Assembly: GCA_020638655.1 (NCBI GenBank) | Contig: JACKIC010000006.1 | Location: forward strand, 41,001-105,000 | Length of the DNA: 64,000 nucleotides | Source: Planctomycetota bacterium | GTDB lineage: Bacteria > Planctomycetota > UBA1135 > UBA2386 | Reading direction: 5' to 3' | Part shown: one piece after another, positions 17,097 to 28,523 of the stretch | Layout of the letters: every line of letters begins with the position of its first letter | How positions within the stretch are numbered: the stretch's first letter is position 1 | Notes under the pieces: generated by a model | Told to the model about the DNA's origin: nothing | Databases searched by the model: none | What the model saw: only the letters and a program-made list of their open reading frames with translations | Made by a program: the position numbers and the translations under genes

Positions 17097-18923
17097 ATGA
17101 CATCCCGAACCATGATCCGATCCTCTTGCCGAGCCCTGTCGCTGCTGACAGCCGCCGTTTCCCTCTCGTTCCTCTCCTCGTCGTTGCCTGCCCAGGGCAA
17201 GGACGGCCTGCTGCAGGCCGGCGCTACCGCCCCGGACTTCGTCAGCGTCGACATCGACGGCAAGCAGGTGCGCCTCGCCGACTACCGCGGCAAGGTCGTG
17301 GTGCTCGACTTCTGGGCGAGCTGGTGCGGTCCGTGCAAGGCGGCGATGCCGCACGTGCAGGAAGTCACCGCCGCGCACGCGCAGGAAGGCGTCGTCACGC
17401 TCGCGGTCTGCACCAGCGACAGCCGCGAGGGCTTCGAGACCTGGGTGCGCGCCAACGCGGCGAAGTACCCGGACGTGGTGTTCACCTGCGATCCCAACGA
17501 GCGCGGCTCGGACACCTTCGACGAGCGCGCCTCGACGAAGCACTACCACGTCGCCGGGCTGCCGACGAAGTTCGTGATCGGCCGCGACGGCAAGATCACC
17601 GCGACGATGGTCGGCTTCGAGGAAGGCGACATGCGCCTCGAGGCGGCGCTGGCGCGCGCCGGCGTCGCGGTCGACGCGGCGTTCGCCAAGAAGGGTGAAG
17701 AGCAGCTCGAGGCCGCGGCCAAGGAAGCGGCTGCGCAGGCAGCTGCCGCGGCCAAGCGCCCGCCGTTCTGGCCGGTGTTCGGCTCGATCAATGCCGGCGA
17801 GCAGATGCCAGACGTCACCTTCCTCGGTGACGACGGCAAGGAGTTCCAGCTGTCGTCGCTGCGCGGCAAGCCGGTGGTGATCGCGTTCGCGTGGGCCGAG
17901 ATCATGCCGCGCCGCGAGCTGCAGGCGCTGGCCGAGGAATACGCGCCCTACGGCGTGCAGGTGGTCGCCGCGTTCGTCAACACCTCGCAGGAGGAGCTCG
18001 TCAAGTGGTGCGAGCGCAACGCCGCCGACTGCGACTTCCGGATCGCGATCGATCCCGCCGGCAAGCTCGTCTACTCGGGCGGCGCGCCGACCCCCGAGGA
18101 GCGCATGGCGTTCGACGCCAAGACCGTGCTGTCGAAGTTCTGGAAGGGCAACATGCGGCCGGGCATGCCGGCGCTGATCGCCGCCGACGCCGAGGGGCGT
18201 CTGTTGGGCGGCTTCAGCCTGCGCGATCGCAAGGAGGCGCTCGGCAACCTGCTCAACCACGCCGGCGTGGAGCTCGCTCCGGAGCACACGCCGAGCAAGG
18301 CCTGGGGCCCCGAGTTCTTCGCGGCGCCCAAGCCGCGCGCGCCCGAGGCGCCGGTCGAGACGATCGCGATCGGCGCCGCCGCGCCGGACTTCGTGATGCA
18401 GGACGTCGACGGCAAGGACGTCAAGCTCTCGAGCTACCGCGGCAAGGTGGTCGTGCTCGACTTCTGGGCGACCTGGTGCGGGCCGTGCAAGGCCGCGCTG
18501 CCGCACGTGCAGGAGCTCGCGAAGCACTACGCCGACCAGGACGTCGTCGTGATCGCCTCGTGCACCAGCGACGGGCGCGACGAGTTCGTCGAGTGGGTGC
18601 AGGCGAACGGCCGCAAGTACGCCGACGTGCTGTTCGCGCACGACGCCGCGGAGCGCAAGCCGGAGCGCGCCTCGCGCGCCCTCTACGGCGTCGGCGGCAT
18701 CCCGCACCAGTTCGTGATCGGTCGCGACGGCAAGATCGTCGCCCAGGTCGTCGGCTACCGGGCCGGCGAGGTGCTGCTCGACGCCGCGCTCGCCAAGGCC
18801 GGTGTCGAGGTCGACGCCGCGGTGCTCGAGAAGGCCGCGGCCGACCAGCAGCAGCGCGACGCGGCCAAGCCCGCGCGGGCGACGAAGATGGTGCCGATGC
18901 TGCCGCTCGGCGGCGGTAAGTAG
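17097..18923 (+). CDS. Secreted triple thioredoxin-fold (TlpA/ResA-like) protein
   Basis: 608 residues with signal peptide (cut near S-L-P-A-Q-G). Three successive TlpA-like redoxin domains follow. Domain 1 has W-C-G-P-C (C77, C80) and domain 3 has W-C-G-P-C (C461, C464). Domain 2, about 215-400, keeps the fold landmarks but has A-W-A-E-I-M-P-R in place of the cysteines. An alanine/lysine-rich helix links domains 1 and 2. Domains 1 and 3 are closely alike (L-D-F-W-A-S/T-W-C-G-P-C-K-A-A), pointing to internal duplication. It probably acts as a thiol-disulfide reductant in the periplasm. A second ATG at 17112 (M-I-R-S-S-C) is an equally good start, since a GTCAAT box overlaps the first ATG. Confidence 0.88.
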   Translation: MTSRTMIRSSCRALSLLTAAVSLSFLSSSLPAQGKDGLLQAGATAPDFVSVDIDGKQVRLADYRGKVVVLDFWASWCGPCKAAMPHVQEVTAAHAQEGVVTLAVCTSDSREGFETWVRANAAKYPDVVFTCDPNERGSDTFDERASTKHYHVAGLPTKFVIGRDGKITATMVGFEEGDMRLEAALARAGVAVDAAFAKKGEEQLEAAAKEAAAQAAAAAKRPPFWPVFGSINAGEQMPDVTFLGDDGKEFQLSSLRGKPVVIAFAWAEIMPRRELQALAEEYAPYGVQVVAAFVNTSQEELVKWCERNAADCDFRIAIDPAGKLVYSGGAPTPEERMAFDAKTVLSKFWKGNMRPGMPALIAADAEGRLLGGFSLRDRKEALGNLLNHAGVELAPEHTPSKAWGPEFFAAPKPRAPEAPVETIAIGAAAPDFVMQDVDGKDVKLSSYRGKVVVLDFWATWCGPCKAALPHVQELAKHYADQDVVVIASCTSDGRDEFVEWVQANGRKYADVLFAHDAAERKPERASRALYGVGGIPHQFVIGRDGKIVAQVVGYRAGEVLLDAALAKAGVEVDAAVLEKAAADQQQRDAAKPARATKMVPMLPLGGGK

Positions 18924-18944
18924 CAGCCGTCGCGGCCGCGGCGG

Positions 18945-18950
18945 TAGCAT
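18945..18950 (+). promoter_or_regulatory. Candidate -10 (TAGCAT) of the first ECF sigma gene
   Basis: The TAGCAT contains the first two bases of an upstream in-frame ATG (18949). Treating it as a -10 makes the ATG at 18964, 13 bases further on, the real start. It would give a leader of about 7 nt. Confidence 0.45.
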
Positions 18951-18963
18951 GGCCGCGCCCGCC

Positions 18964-19641
18964 ATGACGCGCTTCGACTCGACCCGCTGGTCCCTCGTGC
19001 TCGGCGCCGCCGCCGCGGTGCCGCGCGACCAGGAGGAGTTCGGCGCGCGTTATGGCCCGCTGGTGCGCGGCTACTTCGCGGCGCGCTGGCGCGTCTCGGC
19101 GCAGCACGAACGGGTCGCCGACGCCAGCCAGGAGGTGTTCTTGCGCATCTTCAGCCCGGACGGGCCGCTGACCCGCGTCGAACGCGACCGCCCGGGCGGC
19201 TTCCGCCCGTTCCTGCGCGGCGTGCTGCGCAACGTCGCGCACGAGCTCGAACGCAGCGATCGTCGCCGCCGCACCACGCAGCTGCAGACCGAAGAGATGG
19301 TCGTCGACCACACCGAGGAGAGCCCTTCGGGCGCGTTCGATCGGGTCTGGGCCGAGATGATCACCGACGCGGCGTGGACGTTGATGCGGCAGCAGGCCGA
19401 AGGCGACCGTTGGGCGACCTGGCGTCTCGACGTGCTCGGCCGCCGCTACGTCGACGGCATGTCGTGCGAACGCATCGCCGAGGAGATCGGCGAGCTCGAC
19501 GTCGCGCAGGTCTACCGGCTGCTCGCCGCGGGCCGCAGCCGTTTCCGCCGCGCGCTGATGACGGTGATGGCGACGCACCACCCCGAGCTGTCGCCGCAGG
19601 AACTCGAACAGCGGTGCCGCGAGGTCGTCGAAGCGCTGTGA
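18964..19641 (+). CDS. ECF-type RNA polymerase sigma factor
   Basis: 225 residues starting M-T-R-F-D-S-T-R-W-S-L-V, a typical opening for planctomycete ECF factors. Region 2 is seen in A-D-A-S-Q-E-V-F-L-R-I-F and the following G-F-R-P-F-L-R-G-V-L-R-N. Region 4 is the helix-turn-helix around S-C-E-R-I-A-E-E-I-G and Q-V-Y-R-L-L-A-A-G-R-S-R-F. It overlaps the kinase gene by 4 bases (GTGA), so kinase and sigma factor are translationally coupled. The kinase is the likely regulator, by phosphorylation, of this sigma factor, which lacks an adjacent anti-sigma gene. In-frame ATG 18949 is the alternative start. Confidence 0.87.
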   Translation: MTRFDSTRWSLVLGAAAAVPRDQEEFGARYGPLVRGYFAARWRVSAQHERVADASQEVFLRIFSPDGPLTRVERDRPGGFRPFLRGVLRNVAHELERSDRRRRTTQLQTEEMVVDHTEESPSGAFDRVWAEMITDAAWTLMRQQAEGDRWATWRLDVLGRRYVDGMSCERIAEEIGELDVAQVYRLLAAGRSRFRRALMTVMATHHPELSPQELEQRCREVVEAL

Positions 19642-22505
19642 GCGAACGCAAGGAGGACGACGACTACCTCGGCAAGGGGCTGAGCTCGGTGATCCGGCGG
19701 CAGCGGCAGCGCGACGGCGCACCCGGGGCTGCGTCCGGAACGCCGCTGGGGCCGCCGCCGCGCCTTCCGGACGTCGACGGTGAGCATCCGACCGAGCTCG
19801 CCGGTCGTCCGGTGGTCGACCTGATCGGTCGCGGCGGCGTCGGCCTCGTCTACCGCGTCGCCGATCGCGAGCTCGGGCGCGAACTCGCGGTCAAGATCTT
19901 GTCGCGTCGCTACGCGGGCGAACCGGAAATGGTGCAGCGCTTCTCCGCCGAGGCGCGGATCTGCGCGCAGCTGCAGCACCCTGGCATCGTGCCGATCCAC
20001 GAAGCCGGCCTGCTCGCCGACGGCCGGCCCTACTTCACCATGAAGGTCGTCGAGGGCGACACCCTCGTCGACCTGCTCGCGGCCCGCGCCGAACCGTTTT
20101 CGAGCTGGCGCAGCTTCCTCGAGGTGTTCGCGAAGATCTGTCAGACGATGGCGTTCGTGCACGCACAGGGCGTCGTGCACGGCGACCTCAAGCCGAGCAA
20201 CGTGATGGTCGGCGCGTTCGGTGAGGTGCAGGTGATGGACTGGGGGTTCGCGCGCGCGATCGAGCCGGAGGCGGCGCTGCGCCTGCCGACCGCGCCGGGC
20301 AAGGAGGGCGCGATGCACATCCTGGGCACGCCGGCCTACATGGCCCCCGAGCAGGCGCGCGGCGACGAAGCGGCGATCACCTCGCGCACCGACGTGTTCG
20401 GGCTCGGCGCGATCCTCTGCGAGATCCTGACCGGCAGGCCGCCCTACGCGGGCGAGACGCGTTCGGCGACCTACCTGCAGGCGACCCAGTGTTGGCAGGA
20501 CGACGCGCGCGCGGCGCTGCAGACCTGCGACGCGGACGCGTCGCTCGTCGATCTCGCCATGCGTTGCCTGGCGCCGAACCCCGCCGAGCGGCCGATGGAC
20601 GCGGCGGCGGTCGGTGACGAGATCGCTGCCTACCTCGAAGGCGCCGAGCAGCGCGCCTATCAGCTCGAACTCAAGGCCGTCGCCGCGGAGGCGCGCGCCG
20701 ATCAGGTGGGGCGTTCGCGCCGGGTCGTCGTGGCGCTCGGCACCGCGTTGCTCGCCGCCGTGGTCGCGGTCGCGGCGGCGCTGCTGTGGTTGCAGCAGGA
20801 TCGCGCCACGCGCGAGGCGCAGACGCACCGTTTGGTCACGCAGGCGACCGAACGCGCGCGCGCCGCGGCCGAGCGCGCGCGCGAGCAGCCGATCGGCGAG
20901 GTTGGGCGCTGGGACGCTGCCGAGGCCGCGGCACACCAGGCCGAGCAGCTCGCCGGTTCGAGCGACGTCGAGGAGGGCGAACGCGCCCGCGTGGCGGAGC
21001 TGCTCGCGCAGATCGAAGGCGAGGCGGCCGCGGCGCGGCGGCTGCGGGAGCTGCTGGCCTGGCTCGAATCGGTGCGCCCGCACTACACCGACGATCGGCG
21101 CGCTGCGGGTGTCGCCGACGGCTACCGCCGCGGCTTCGCGCGCTTTGGTCTCGACTTCGGCGCCGCCAGCGATGCGCTGGTCGCGGACATCCGGCAGAAC
21201 CCGCTCGCGGGGGCGATCTGCGGCGCGATCGACGACTGGGCCCGCGTCGCGCGGAACCTGCCGGACGCGGCGCCCACCTGGCAGGAGTTGGTGGCGATCG
21301 CGCGGCGCGCCGATCCGCAGCCGTTCCGCGACCAGTTGCGCGTGGCGTTCGCGGCCGACGACCGCGCCGCGTTGCTGCAGCTGGCGGAGTCGCCGCAGCT
21401 CGCCGACGAGCCAGCCGCCACCGTGAACCTGCTCGCGAAGTGCCTGTTCGACCTGGGCGCCGGCGACGAGGCCGTGCGTGTGCTGCGCGCGGCGCTGGCG
21501 CAGCACCCCGACGACTTCTGGATCCTGCACGATCTGGCGCTGTTCCTGCGCCGGCTGCCGACGCCGCCCGTCGACGAGATCCTCGGCCTCGGTCGCGCCG
21601 CGGTGGCGGTGCGGCCGCGCGATCCGCACGCCCTGGCCGACCTCGCCTACGCGCACGCCTACCTGCGCGACGAGTGGGGCAGCGCGGGCGTGCTGCTCGA
21701 ACGCACGCTGCAGCTCGATCCGACCTACGTGCGCGGCTGGTTCCCCGAGGTCATGGTGCTCAGCGGCAACCCCGAGATCGGTCTGCAGCTGGCCCGGCGC
21801 GCCGCCGCGCAGCAGCCCAAGGACCTCGCCGCGCAGCGGGTGCTCGGCTGGACGGCGCACATCCAGGGGCAGCGCGCGGTCGCCGAGGACGCGTTCCGCG
21901 CCGCCTGCGAGCTGGCGCCCGAGGCGCTCGAGCCGCGCGGCGAGCTGCTCGACGTGCTCGTCGATCGCGGCGACCTCGCCGGGGCGCGGCAGGTGGCGCG
22001 CCTGATGCGGCAACAGATCGAACGGTCCGGTGTGCAGGCCTGGTCGTTGCCCGACGCGATCTCGCGCGACGCCGTCGAGGCCACCGAGCACCCCGAGACG
22101 CTGGTGCAGCGCGGCGGCTGGCCGGACCTCGTGCGCGCGCTGGCCAGGTGTCACGCCGGGGAGTTCGAGGCCGGCGTCGAGGAACTGCAGGCCTGGCTGC
22201 AGCAGGCCGCGGGCGACGACGTCTTCGGTCCGTGCATGGTCGGCAGCCGCGCGGCGCTCGCGGCGGCCGCCCGGGCCGCGGATGCGCCGGACCGCGAACG
22301 CTGGCAGGCCGCGGCGCTGGCCTTCTCGCGCGCCTGCCTCGAACGGTGCGAGTCGATGGTCGCCAGGGGGGATCCACGCCGTCTGACCCTCACGCGGCTG
22401 CGCTGGCTGCAGTGGCAGCCCGAACGGCGCGGCGCCGCCGGGCCGCAGGCCGAGCAGTTCGAGGCCGACCTGGGGCGCCTCTTGGCCGAACAGCTGCGGC
22501 GCTGA
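19638..22505 (+). CDS. Membrane Ser/Thr protein kinase (Hanks type) with large helical/TPR-like C-terminal part
   Basis: 955 residues from a GTG overlapping the sigma factor stop. The kinase domain spans about 58-330: glycine loop G-R-G-G-V-G, lysine K86 (A-V-K-I-L), catalytic loop H-G-D-L-K-P-S-N (181-188) in which the usual R of HRD is G, and D-W-G (201-203) in place of D-F-G. The activation segment ends G-T-P-A-Y-M-A-P-E. Loss of the HRD arginine means activity may not need activation-loop phosphorylation. One membrane span covers about 364-388. The rest, about 560 residues, is helical with TPR-like repeats and is probably outside the membrane as a sensor or binding part. Pairing with an ECF sigma factor fits kinase-controlled ECF systems known in planctomycetes. 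Confidence 0.9.
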   Translation: MSERKEDDDYLGKGLSSVIRRQRQRDGAPGAASGTPLGPPPRLPDVDGEHPTELAGRPVVDLIGRGGVGLVYRVADRELGRELAVKILSRRYAGEPEMVQRFSAEARICAQLQHPGIVPIHEAGLLADGRPYFTMKVVEGDTLVDLLAARAEPFSSWRSFLEVFAKICQTMAFVHAQGVVHGDLKPSNVMVGAFGEVQVMDWGFARAIEPEAALRLPTAPGKEGAMHILGTPAYMAPEQARGDEAAITSRTDVFGLGAILCEILTGRPPYAGETRSATYLQATQCWQDDARAALQTCDADASLVDLAMRCLAPNPAERPMDAAAVGDEIAAYLEGAEQRAYQLELKAVAAEARADQVGRSRRVVVALGTALLAAVVAVAAALLWLQQDRATREAQTHRLVTQATERARAAAERAREQPIGEVGRWDAAEAAAHQAEQLAGSSDVEEGERARVAELLAQIEGEAAAARRLRELLAWLESVRPHYTDDRRAAGVADGYRRGFARFGLDFGAASDALVADIRQNPLAGAICGAIDDWARVARNLPDAAPTWQELVAIARRADPQPFRDQLRVAFAADDRAALLQLAESPQLADEPAATVNLLAKCLFDLGAGDEAVRVLRAALAQHPDDFWILHDLALFLRRLPTPPVDEILGLGRAAVAVRPRDPHALADLAYAHAYLRDEWGSAGVLLERTLQLDPTYVRGWFPEVMVLSGNPEIGLQLARRAAAQQPKDLAAQRVLGWTAHIQGQRAVAEDAFRAACELAPEALEPRGELLDVLVDRGDLAGARQVARLMRQQIERSGVQAWSLPDAISRDAVEATEHPETLVQRGGWPDLVRALARCHAGEFEAGVEELQAWLQQAAGDDVFGPCMVGSRAALAAAARAADAPDRERWQAAALAFSRACLERCESMVARGDPRRLTLTRLRWLQWQPERRGAAGPQAEQFEADLGRLLAEQLRR

Positions 22506-22524
22506 GCGGCGGCGAAGATCTCCC

Positions 22525-22542
22525 GGATTCTCGCGAGAATCC
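22525..22542. promoter_or_regulatory. Perfect 18-base palindrome between kinase and secreted-protein genes
   Basis: GGATTCTCGCGAGAATCC is an exact palindrome without spacer, 19 bases after the kinase stop and 89 bases before the next ATG. It lacks a loop and a T run, so it suits an operator better than a terminator. Its right half is the GAGAAT part of a bipartite GAGAAY-N13-GTCAAT sequence also present before the thioredoxin-fold gene. Confidence 0.5.
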
Positions 22543-22631
22543 GCGGCGCGCGGGTCAATACACCGTGCCCCGGCGCGACCGCCCCCGTCGCTCCGTTCCA
22601 GACCCCACTCCCAGCAGCGAAGTCACCACCC

Positions 22632-23588
22632 ATGAAGACAACCGCTCCCTTCGTCGTCGCCTGCTCCCTGGCCGGCATGCTCGGTGCCCAGACGCCGCCC
22701 TGCTTCTCGACCAACGACCTGTCCACGTCGGTCAGCAACGCGATCTACAGCTACTCGTCGGCCGCGCCCAACACCTACGCGTGGCAGATCACGCCCGCTT
22801 CGTCGCTCGCCATCCAGGGCCTCGAGGTGTTCACCGGCAACAACTACACCTCCCAGGTCGGCACCTACATGACGCTCGAGATCTGGGACGAGAACGCCTC
22901 TACCGGCACGCCGGGCACACGCCTCGCGGGCGGCACCTGGATCATCGATCCGACGATCGGCTGGCAGGGCGCGAGTCTCGACTCGGTGGCGCTGCTGACC
23001 GCGAACACCAACTACTGGGTCGTGTTCACCGAGCCGGGCTGGTCGACGCCGCCGATCGAGCCGGGTGGGGCGGCGCTGACGAGCATGCGCCTGTCGGGGG
23101 GTGCCTGGGCCGCCGCCGGAACCACCGCGCTCAAGTCGCGCCTCTACTGCGGCCTGCTCGATCAGGCCAACGTGGTCCCGTTCGGCACCCTGTGCGCGAG
23201 CTCGTCCAACTCGATCGGCACGATGTTCACCAACCAGCCGCCGACGGTCGGCAACGCGGCGTTCCGCGTCGAGGGCACGGGCTTCGCGCCGGGCTCGGTC
23301 GCGTTCTTGGTGATCGGCATGATCCCGCAGTTCCCGAGCATCCCGATCCCCGGCACCGCCAGCTGCTTCCAGAGCACCGACGCGATGTTCACGGTCGTCG
23401 GCACGACCGGCACCGGCAACGTGCGCGCGGCGACGGCCTCGGGGCATACGTCCTTTGGCATACCGCTGCCCAGCAGCCCGGCGTTCCAGGGTTTCTACTT
23501 CGCGCCGCAACTCGCGGTGCTCGACCCGGGTTCGGCCGCATCGATCCCGTTCGTGACCTCGAACGCGCTGCAGCTGACGGTCTACTGA
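22632..23588 (+). CDS. Secreted protein of unknown function with shared C-terminal beta domain
   Basis: 318 residues, signal peptide (M-K-T-T-A-P-F, cut near M-L-G-A-Q). The N-terminal 170 residues are rich in S, T, N, Y and W and look like a carbohydrate-binding or choice-of-anchor style beta sandwich (Y-T-S-Q-V-G-T-Y-M-T-L-E-I-W-D). The last 130 residues, with G-T-G-F-A-P-G-S, I-P-G-T-A-S-C, S-F-G-I-P-L-P and T-S-N-A-L-Q-L-T-V, resemble the C-terminal part of other secreted proteins here. No catalytic motif is seen. It is not evidently part of the kinase operon because of the 126-base gap containing a palindrome. Confidence 0.8.
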   Translation: MKTTAPFVVACSLAGMLGAQTPPCFSTNDLSTSVSNAIYSYSSAAPNTYAWQITPASSLAIQGLEVFTGNNYTSQVGTYMTLEIWDENASTGTPGTRLAGGTWIIDPTIGWQGASLDSVALLTANTNYWVVFTEPGWSTPPIEPGGAALTSMRLSGGAWAAAGTTALKSRLYCGLLDQANVVPFGTLCASSSNSIGTMFTNQPPTVGNAAFRVEGTGFAPGSVAFLVIGMIPQFPSIPIPGTASCFQSTDAMFTVVGTTGTGNVRAATASGHTSFGIPLPSSPAFQGFYFAPQLAVLDPGSAASIPFVTSNALQLTVY

Positions 23589-23742
23589 TCGTTCGGCGAC
23601 GCCGCGCGATTCCGGTCGCGCGAGCCGGTAACCTCAGGGTGCCGCCGGCGTTGCCCTGTCGACGGTCGCGCCCGCTTCATGGTGCCTTCAGACTGCCAGG
23701 TCAGGCTCGTGGCGGGTCACGTGCGGGCCCGTCGCTGCAACC

Positions 23743-25254
23743 ATGAACCTCACCCGCCAAGAACGCTGGCTCCTCCTCGGCACGGTCGCCGTCTCCGCGT
23801 GGCTGTGCCTCACCATGCCGGTGTTCGCGCAGGAGGCCTACTACTGGAGCTACGCGCAGTACCCTGACCTGTCCTACTTCGATCACCCGCCGATGGTGGC
23901 GTGGTTGATCTGGCTGGGCACCAACGTGCTCGGCGACGGCGTGGTCGGCCTGCGCCTGGGCACCCTGCTCTGCGGCGTCGGCACCGGCTGGCTCGGGCTG
24001 TTGTGGCTTCGCGATCTGGGCTGTGAGCCGTGGGTGCGCGCGGGCTGGCTGGTGTGTTCGCTGGCGATGCCGATGCTCAGCGCGACGCACTTCCTGACCA
24101 CCCCCGACCCGCCGCTGGTGTTCTTTTGGACGTTGACGCTCTTCTGCCTGTGGCGGGCGCGCGACGGCAAGCTGGGCTGGTGGGCGCTCGCGGGCGTCGC
24201 CGCGGGCGCGGCGCTTCTGAGCAAGTACGCCGCGGCGTTCCTCGCGGTGAGCGGGTTCCTGCTGCTGCTCGCCGATCCGGCGATGCGGCGGCAATGGCGC
24301 CGCCCGGGGCCGTATCTCGGCGTCCTGCTCGCGGCGATCACCTTCCTGCCGGTGGTGGCCTGGAACGTCGGCAACGACTTCGAGTCGTTTCGCTTCCAGA
24401 CCGAGGGGCGGTGGAGCAAGGCCGCGATCGGCGTGCGCTGGCTCGGTGAGTTCGTCGGCGGGCAGATCGGCGTGATCCACCCGGTGATCGCGCTGCTGAT
24501 CCCGGTGGCCGCGTGGTGGGTCGGCAAGAAGGCGCTGCGGCGCGACATGCCGGCCACCTGGCTGCTGGCCACCGGCCTGCCGATGCCGCTGTTCTTCCTG
24601 GCCAACTCGCTGTTCATCCAGGTCAAGATCAACTGGCTGGCGCCGTGCTTCCTGCCGCTCGCCGCGATCGTGATGACCTGGTGGTCCGGCACGGGCCGGC
24701 TGCAGACGCACGTGCGCACGACGCGCGTGCTGACGCGCGTGATGCTGGCCAGCGTGGTGCTGTTCGCCGTGGCCGCGCCGATGATCCGGTGGGTGCCGCA
24801 GTCCTCGGGCAGCTCGTGGTCGGGCTGGGACGAGATCGCCGCGCGCGCCGAGTATTGGGAGGAGCAGCTCGACAAGCGCGATGGCGTCGAGGGCAACGTG
24901 TTCTTCTTCGCGTCGGGTTACCGCGACGCCGCGCAGCTGTTCCGGGCCCTCAAGATGCACATGTACGTGATGCCGGCCGATCACGACTTCGAGGCCGTGA
25001 TGGCGCAGAACGTGTTCGGCGAGACGGCCCTGCAGTTCGACCACTGGGAGCCGACCGCCAGCCACATCGGCCAGAACGCGATCTACGTGCTGCCGCGCCC
25101 CGACGACCGGCCGCGCGAGCTCGAGAAGCTGCGGCGCCACTTCAAGTCGGTGCAGAAGCTCGAGCGCGTGCGCACGATGAAGTTCGGCTGGTGCGTCGCC
25201 GAGGCCGACATCTACGAGGCGATCGAGTACCGCGGCCCGCAGAAGAGCCAGTAG
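23743..25254 (+). CDS. GT39-like membrane glycosyltransferase (ArnT/PMT type)
   Basis: 503 residues with about ten hydrophobic segments. The first loop has Q-E-A-Y-Y-W-S-Y-A-Q and then S-Y-F-D-H-P-P-M-V-A-W, the acidic-plus-H-P-P signature of the family, where D/E residues bind the polyprenyl-phosphate sugar donor. A second signature, H-F-L-T-T-P-D-P-P, follows in the next loop, and the end is a soluble periplasmic segment. The expected reaction is transfer of a sugar from a lipid-linked donor to an acceptor outside the inner membrane (lipid, glycan or protein). It stands alone, and the acceptor is unknown. A TAACCT at 23629-23634 may be its -10. Confidence 0.87.
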   Translation: MNLTRQERWLLLGTVAVSAWLCLTMPVFAQEAYYWSYAQYPDLSYFDHPPMVAWLIWLGTNVLGDGVVGLRLGTLLCGVGTGWLGLLWLRDLGCEPWVRAGWLVCSLAMPMLSATHFLTTPDPPLVFFWTLTLFCLWRARDGKLGWWALAGVAAGAALLSKYAAAFLAVSGFLLLLADPAMRRQWRRPGPYLGVLLAAITFLPVVAWNVGNDFESFRFQTEGRWSKAAIGVRWLGEFVGGQIGVIHPVIALLIPVAAWWVGKKALRRDMPATWLLATGLPMPLFFLANSLFIQVKINWLAPCFLPLAAIVMTWWSGTGRLQTHVRTTRVLTRVMLASVVLFAVAAPMIRWVPQSSGSSWSGWDEIAARAEYWEEQLDKRDGVEGNVFFFASGYRDAAQLFRALKMHMYVMPADHDFEAVMAQNVFGETALQFDHWEPTASHIGQNAIYVLPRPDDRPRELEKLRRHFKSVQKLERVRTMKFGWCVAEADIYEAIEYRGPQKSQ

Positions 25255-25291
25255 GCGTCAGGGAAGCCCGGCGTAACAGGTCGGCAGCGAA

Positions 25292-27514
<2,223 letters not shown>

Positions 27515-27738
27515 GGTTGCCGGGGGGATGGCGCGGCGCGGCGGGTTCGGGAGGGGGTTGGGGCCCGGTCGACAGGCGACGCGGGGGGCCGCGAAGGGTA
27601 GCAGAACAGCGTTTGCAGGGCGATCTTCGTAGAGTGGGCCGGATCCATGTCGGCTTCAGGTCTCGTTCAGCCGCGCTGTCTAGAACTCCGCGCCTGGCCA
27701 ATGACGGCCATACCCACTGCCAAGTCCGGAGATCGACA

Positions 27739-28515
27739 ATGATGAAGACCACCATGTTCGCCGCGATGGCGACCGTCCTGTTTCCCGCCTGGTTCGCCAG
27801 CGCCCCGACCGTGCCCGCCGAGGAGGGCCATCACGCCGACGTGCGCGACATCGTCGGTGCCGCCAAGATCTCCCTGCGCGACGCGATCGCGAAGGCCCTC
27901 GCCGCCCAGCCCGGTCGCGCCGTCGAGGCGGACCTCGAGGGTGAGTTCGAAGGCGAGAAGCTCGACGTGTTCTTCGAGGTCATGGTGCTGACCGCGGGCA
28001 ACGAGCTCGTGCAGGTGACCCTCGACCCGCAGACCGGCGCGGTGCGCGAACGCGAGGAGGCCGACGAAGACGCGCACGAGATCCCGGGCTTCCAGGCGGC
28101 GCTGCGCCACAGCGAGCGCGACCTCGGTCAGCTGGTGCAGGCCGCGGAGAGCTTCGTCAAGGGCACGGCGGTCAGCGCCTCGCTCGAGTACGAGGGCGGC
28201 ATGCCCGTTTGCGACATCGCGATCGTCAACACCCGCTGCGTGATCGACGTGGAGATCGAGGGTCGCGCGGGGCACCTGATCGAGGTCGAGCTGCGGCGCG
28301 AGGCCGTGGAGCGCGAGCACGACGAAGAGGCCGTGGAGCGCGAGCACGACGAAGAGGGCGAGCACGCCGAGAAGGGCGAAGAGCACGAGCACGCCGAGAA
28401 GGAGGAGGGCCACGAAGGCAAGAAGCAGGGCGGCGAAGAAGAAGAGGAGGAAGAGGAGGAGGGTGAGGCCCGACCCGCCCCCAAGCCCGCGGTCCGGGTC
28501 CGCAAGGTCGGCTGA
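27739..28515 (+). CDS. Secreted PepSY-type protein with acidic His/Glu-rich tail
   Basis: 258 residues with a signal peptide (M-M-K-T-T-M-F-A-A-M). Two PepSY-like units follow: S-L-R-D-A-I-A-K-A-L-A... with E-L-V-Q-V-T-L-D-P-Q-T-G-A-V, and a second around L-G-Q-L-V-Q-A-A-E-S-F. After about residue 185 comes a tail of E, H, D and K in repeats (E-A-V-E-R-E-H-D-E twice, then H-A-E-K), suited to binding metal cations, ending in K-P-A-V-R-V-R-K. A Shine-Dalgarno-like GGAGA lies 6 bases before the ATG. The response regulator starts 8 bases after the stop, so this is the probable input or output protein of the two-component system. Confidence 0.85.
   Translation: MMKTTMFAAMATVLFPAWFASAPTVPAEEGHHADVRDIVGAAKISLRDAIAKALAAQPGRAVEADLEGEFEGEKLDVFFEVMVLTAGNELVQVTLDPQTGAVREREEADEDAHEIPGFQAALRHSERDLGQLVQAAESFVKGTAVSASLEYEGGMPVCDIAIVNTRCVIDVEIEGRAGHLIEVELRREAVEREHDEEAVEREHDEEGEHAEKGEEHEHAEKEEGHEGKKQGGEEEEEEEEEGEARPAPKPAVRVRKVG
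28300..28353 (+). repeat. Tandem repeat, 2 x 27 bp, in the PepSY protein tail
   Basis: Two identical copies of a 27-base unit encoding E-A-V-E-R-E-H-D-E. Identity at all wobble positions means a recent duplication. It is followed by a long run of GAA/GAG codons. Confidence 0.9.
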
Positions 28516-28523
28516 GGTCCGCG

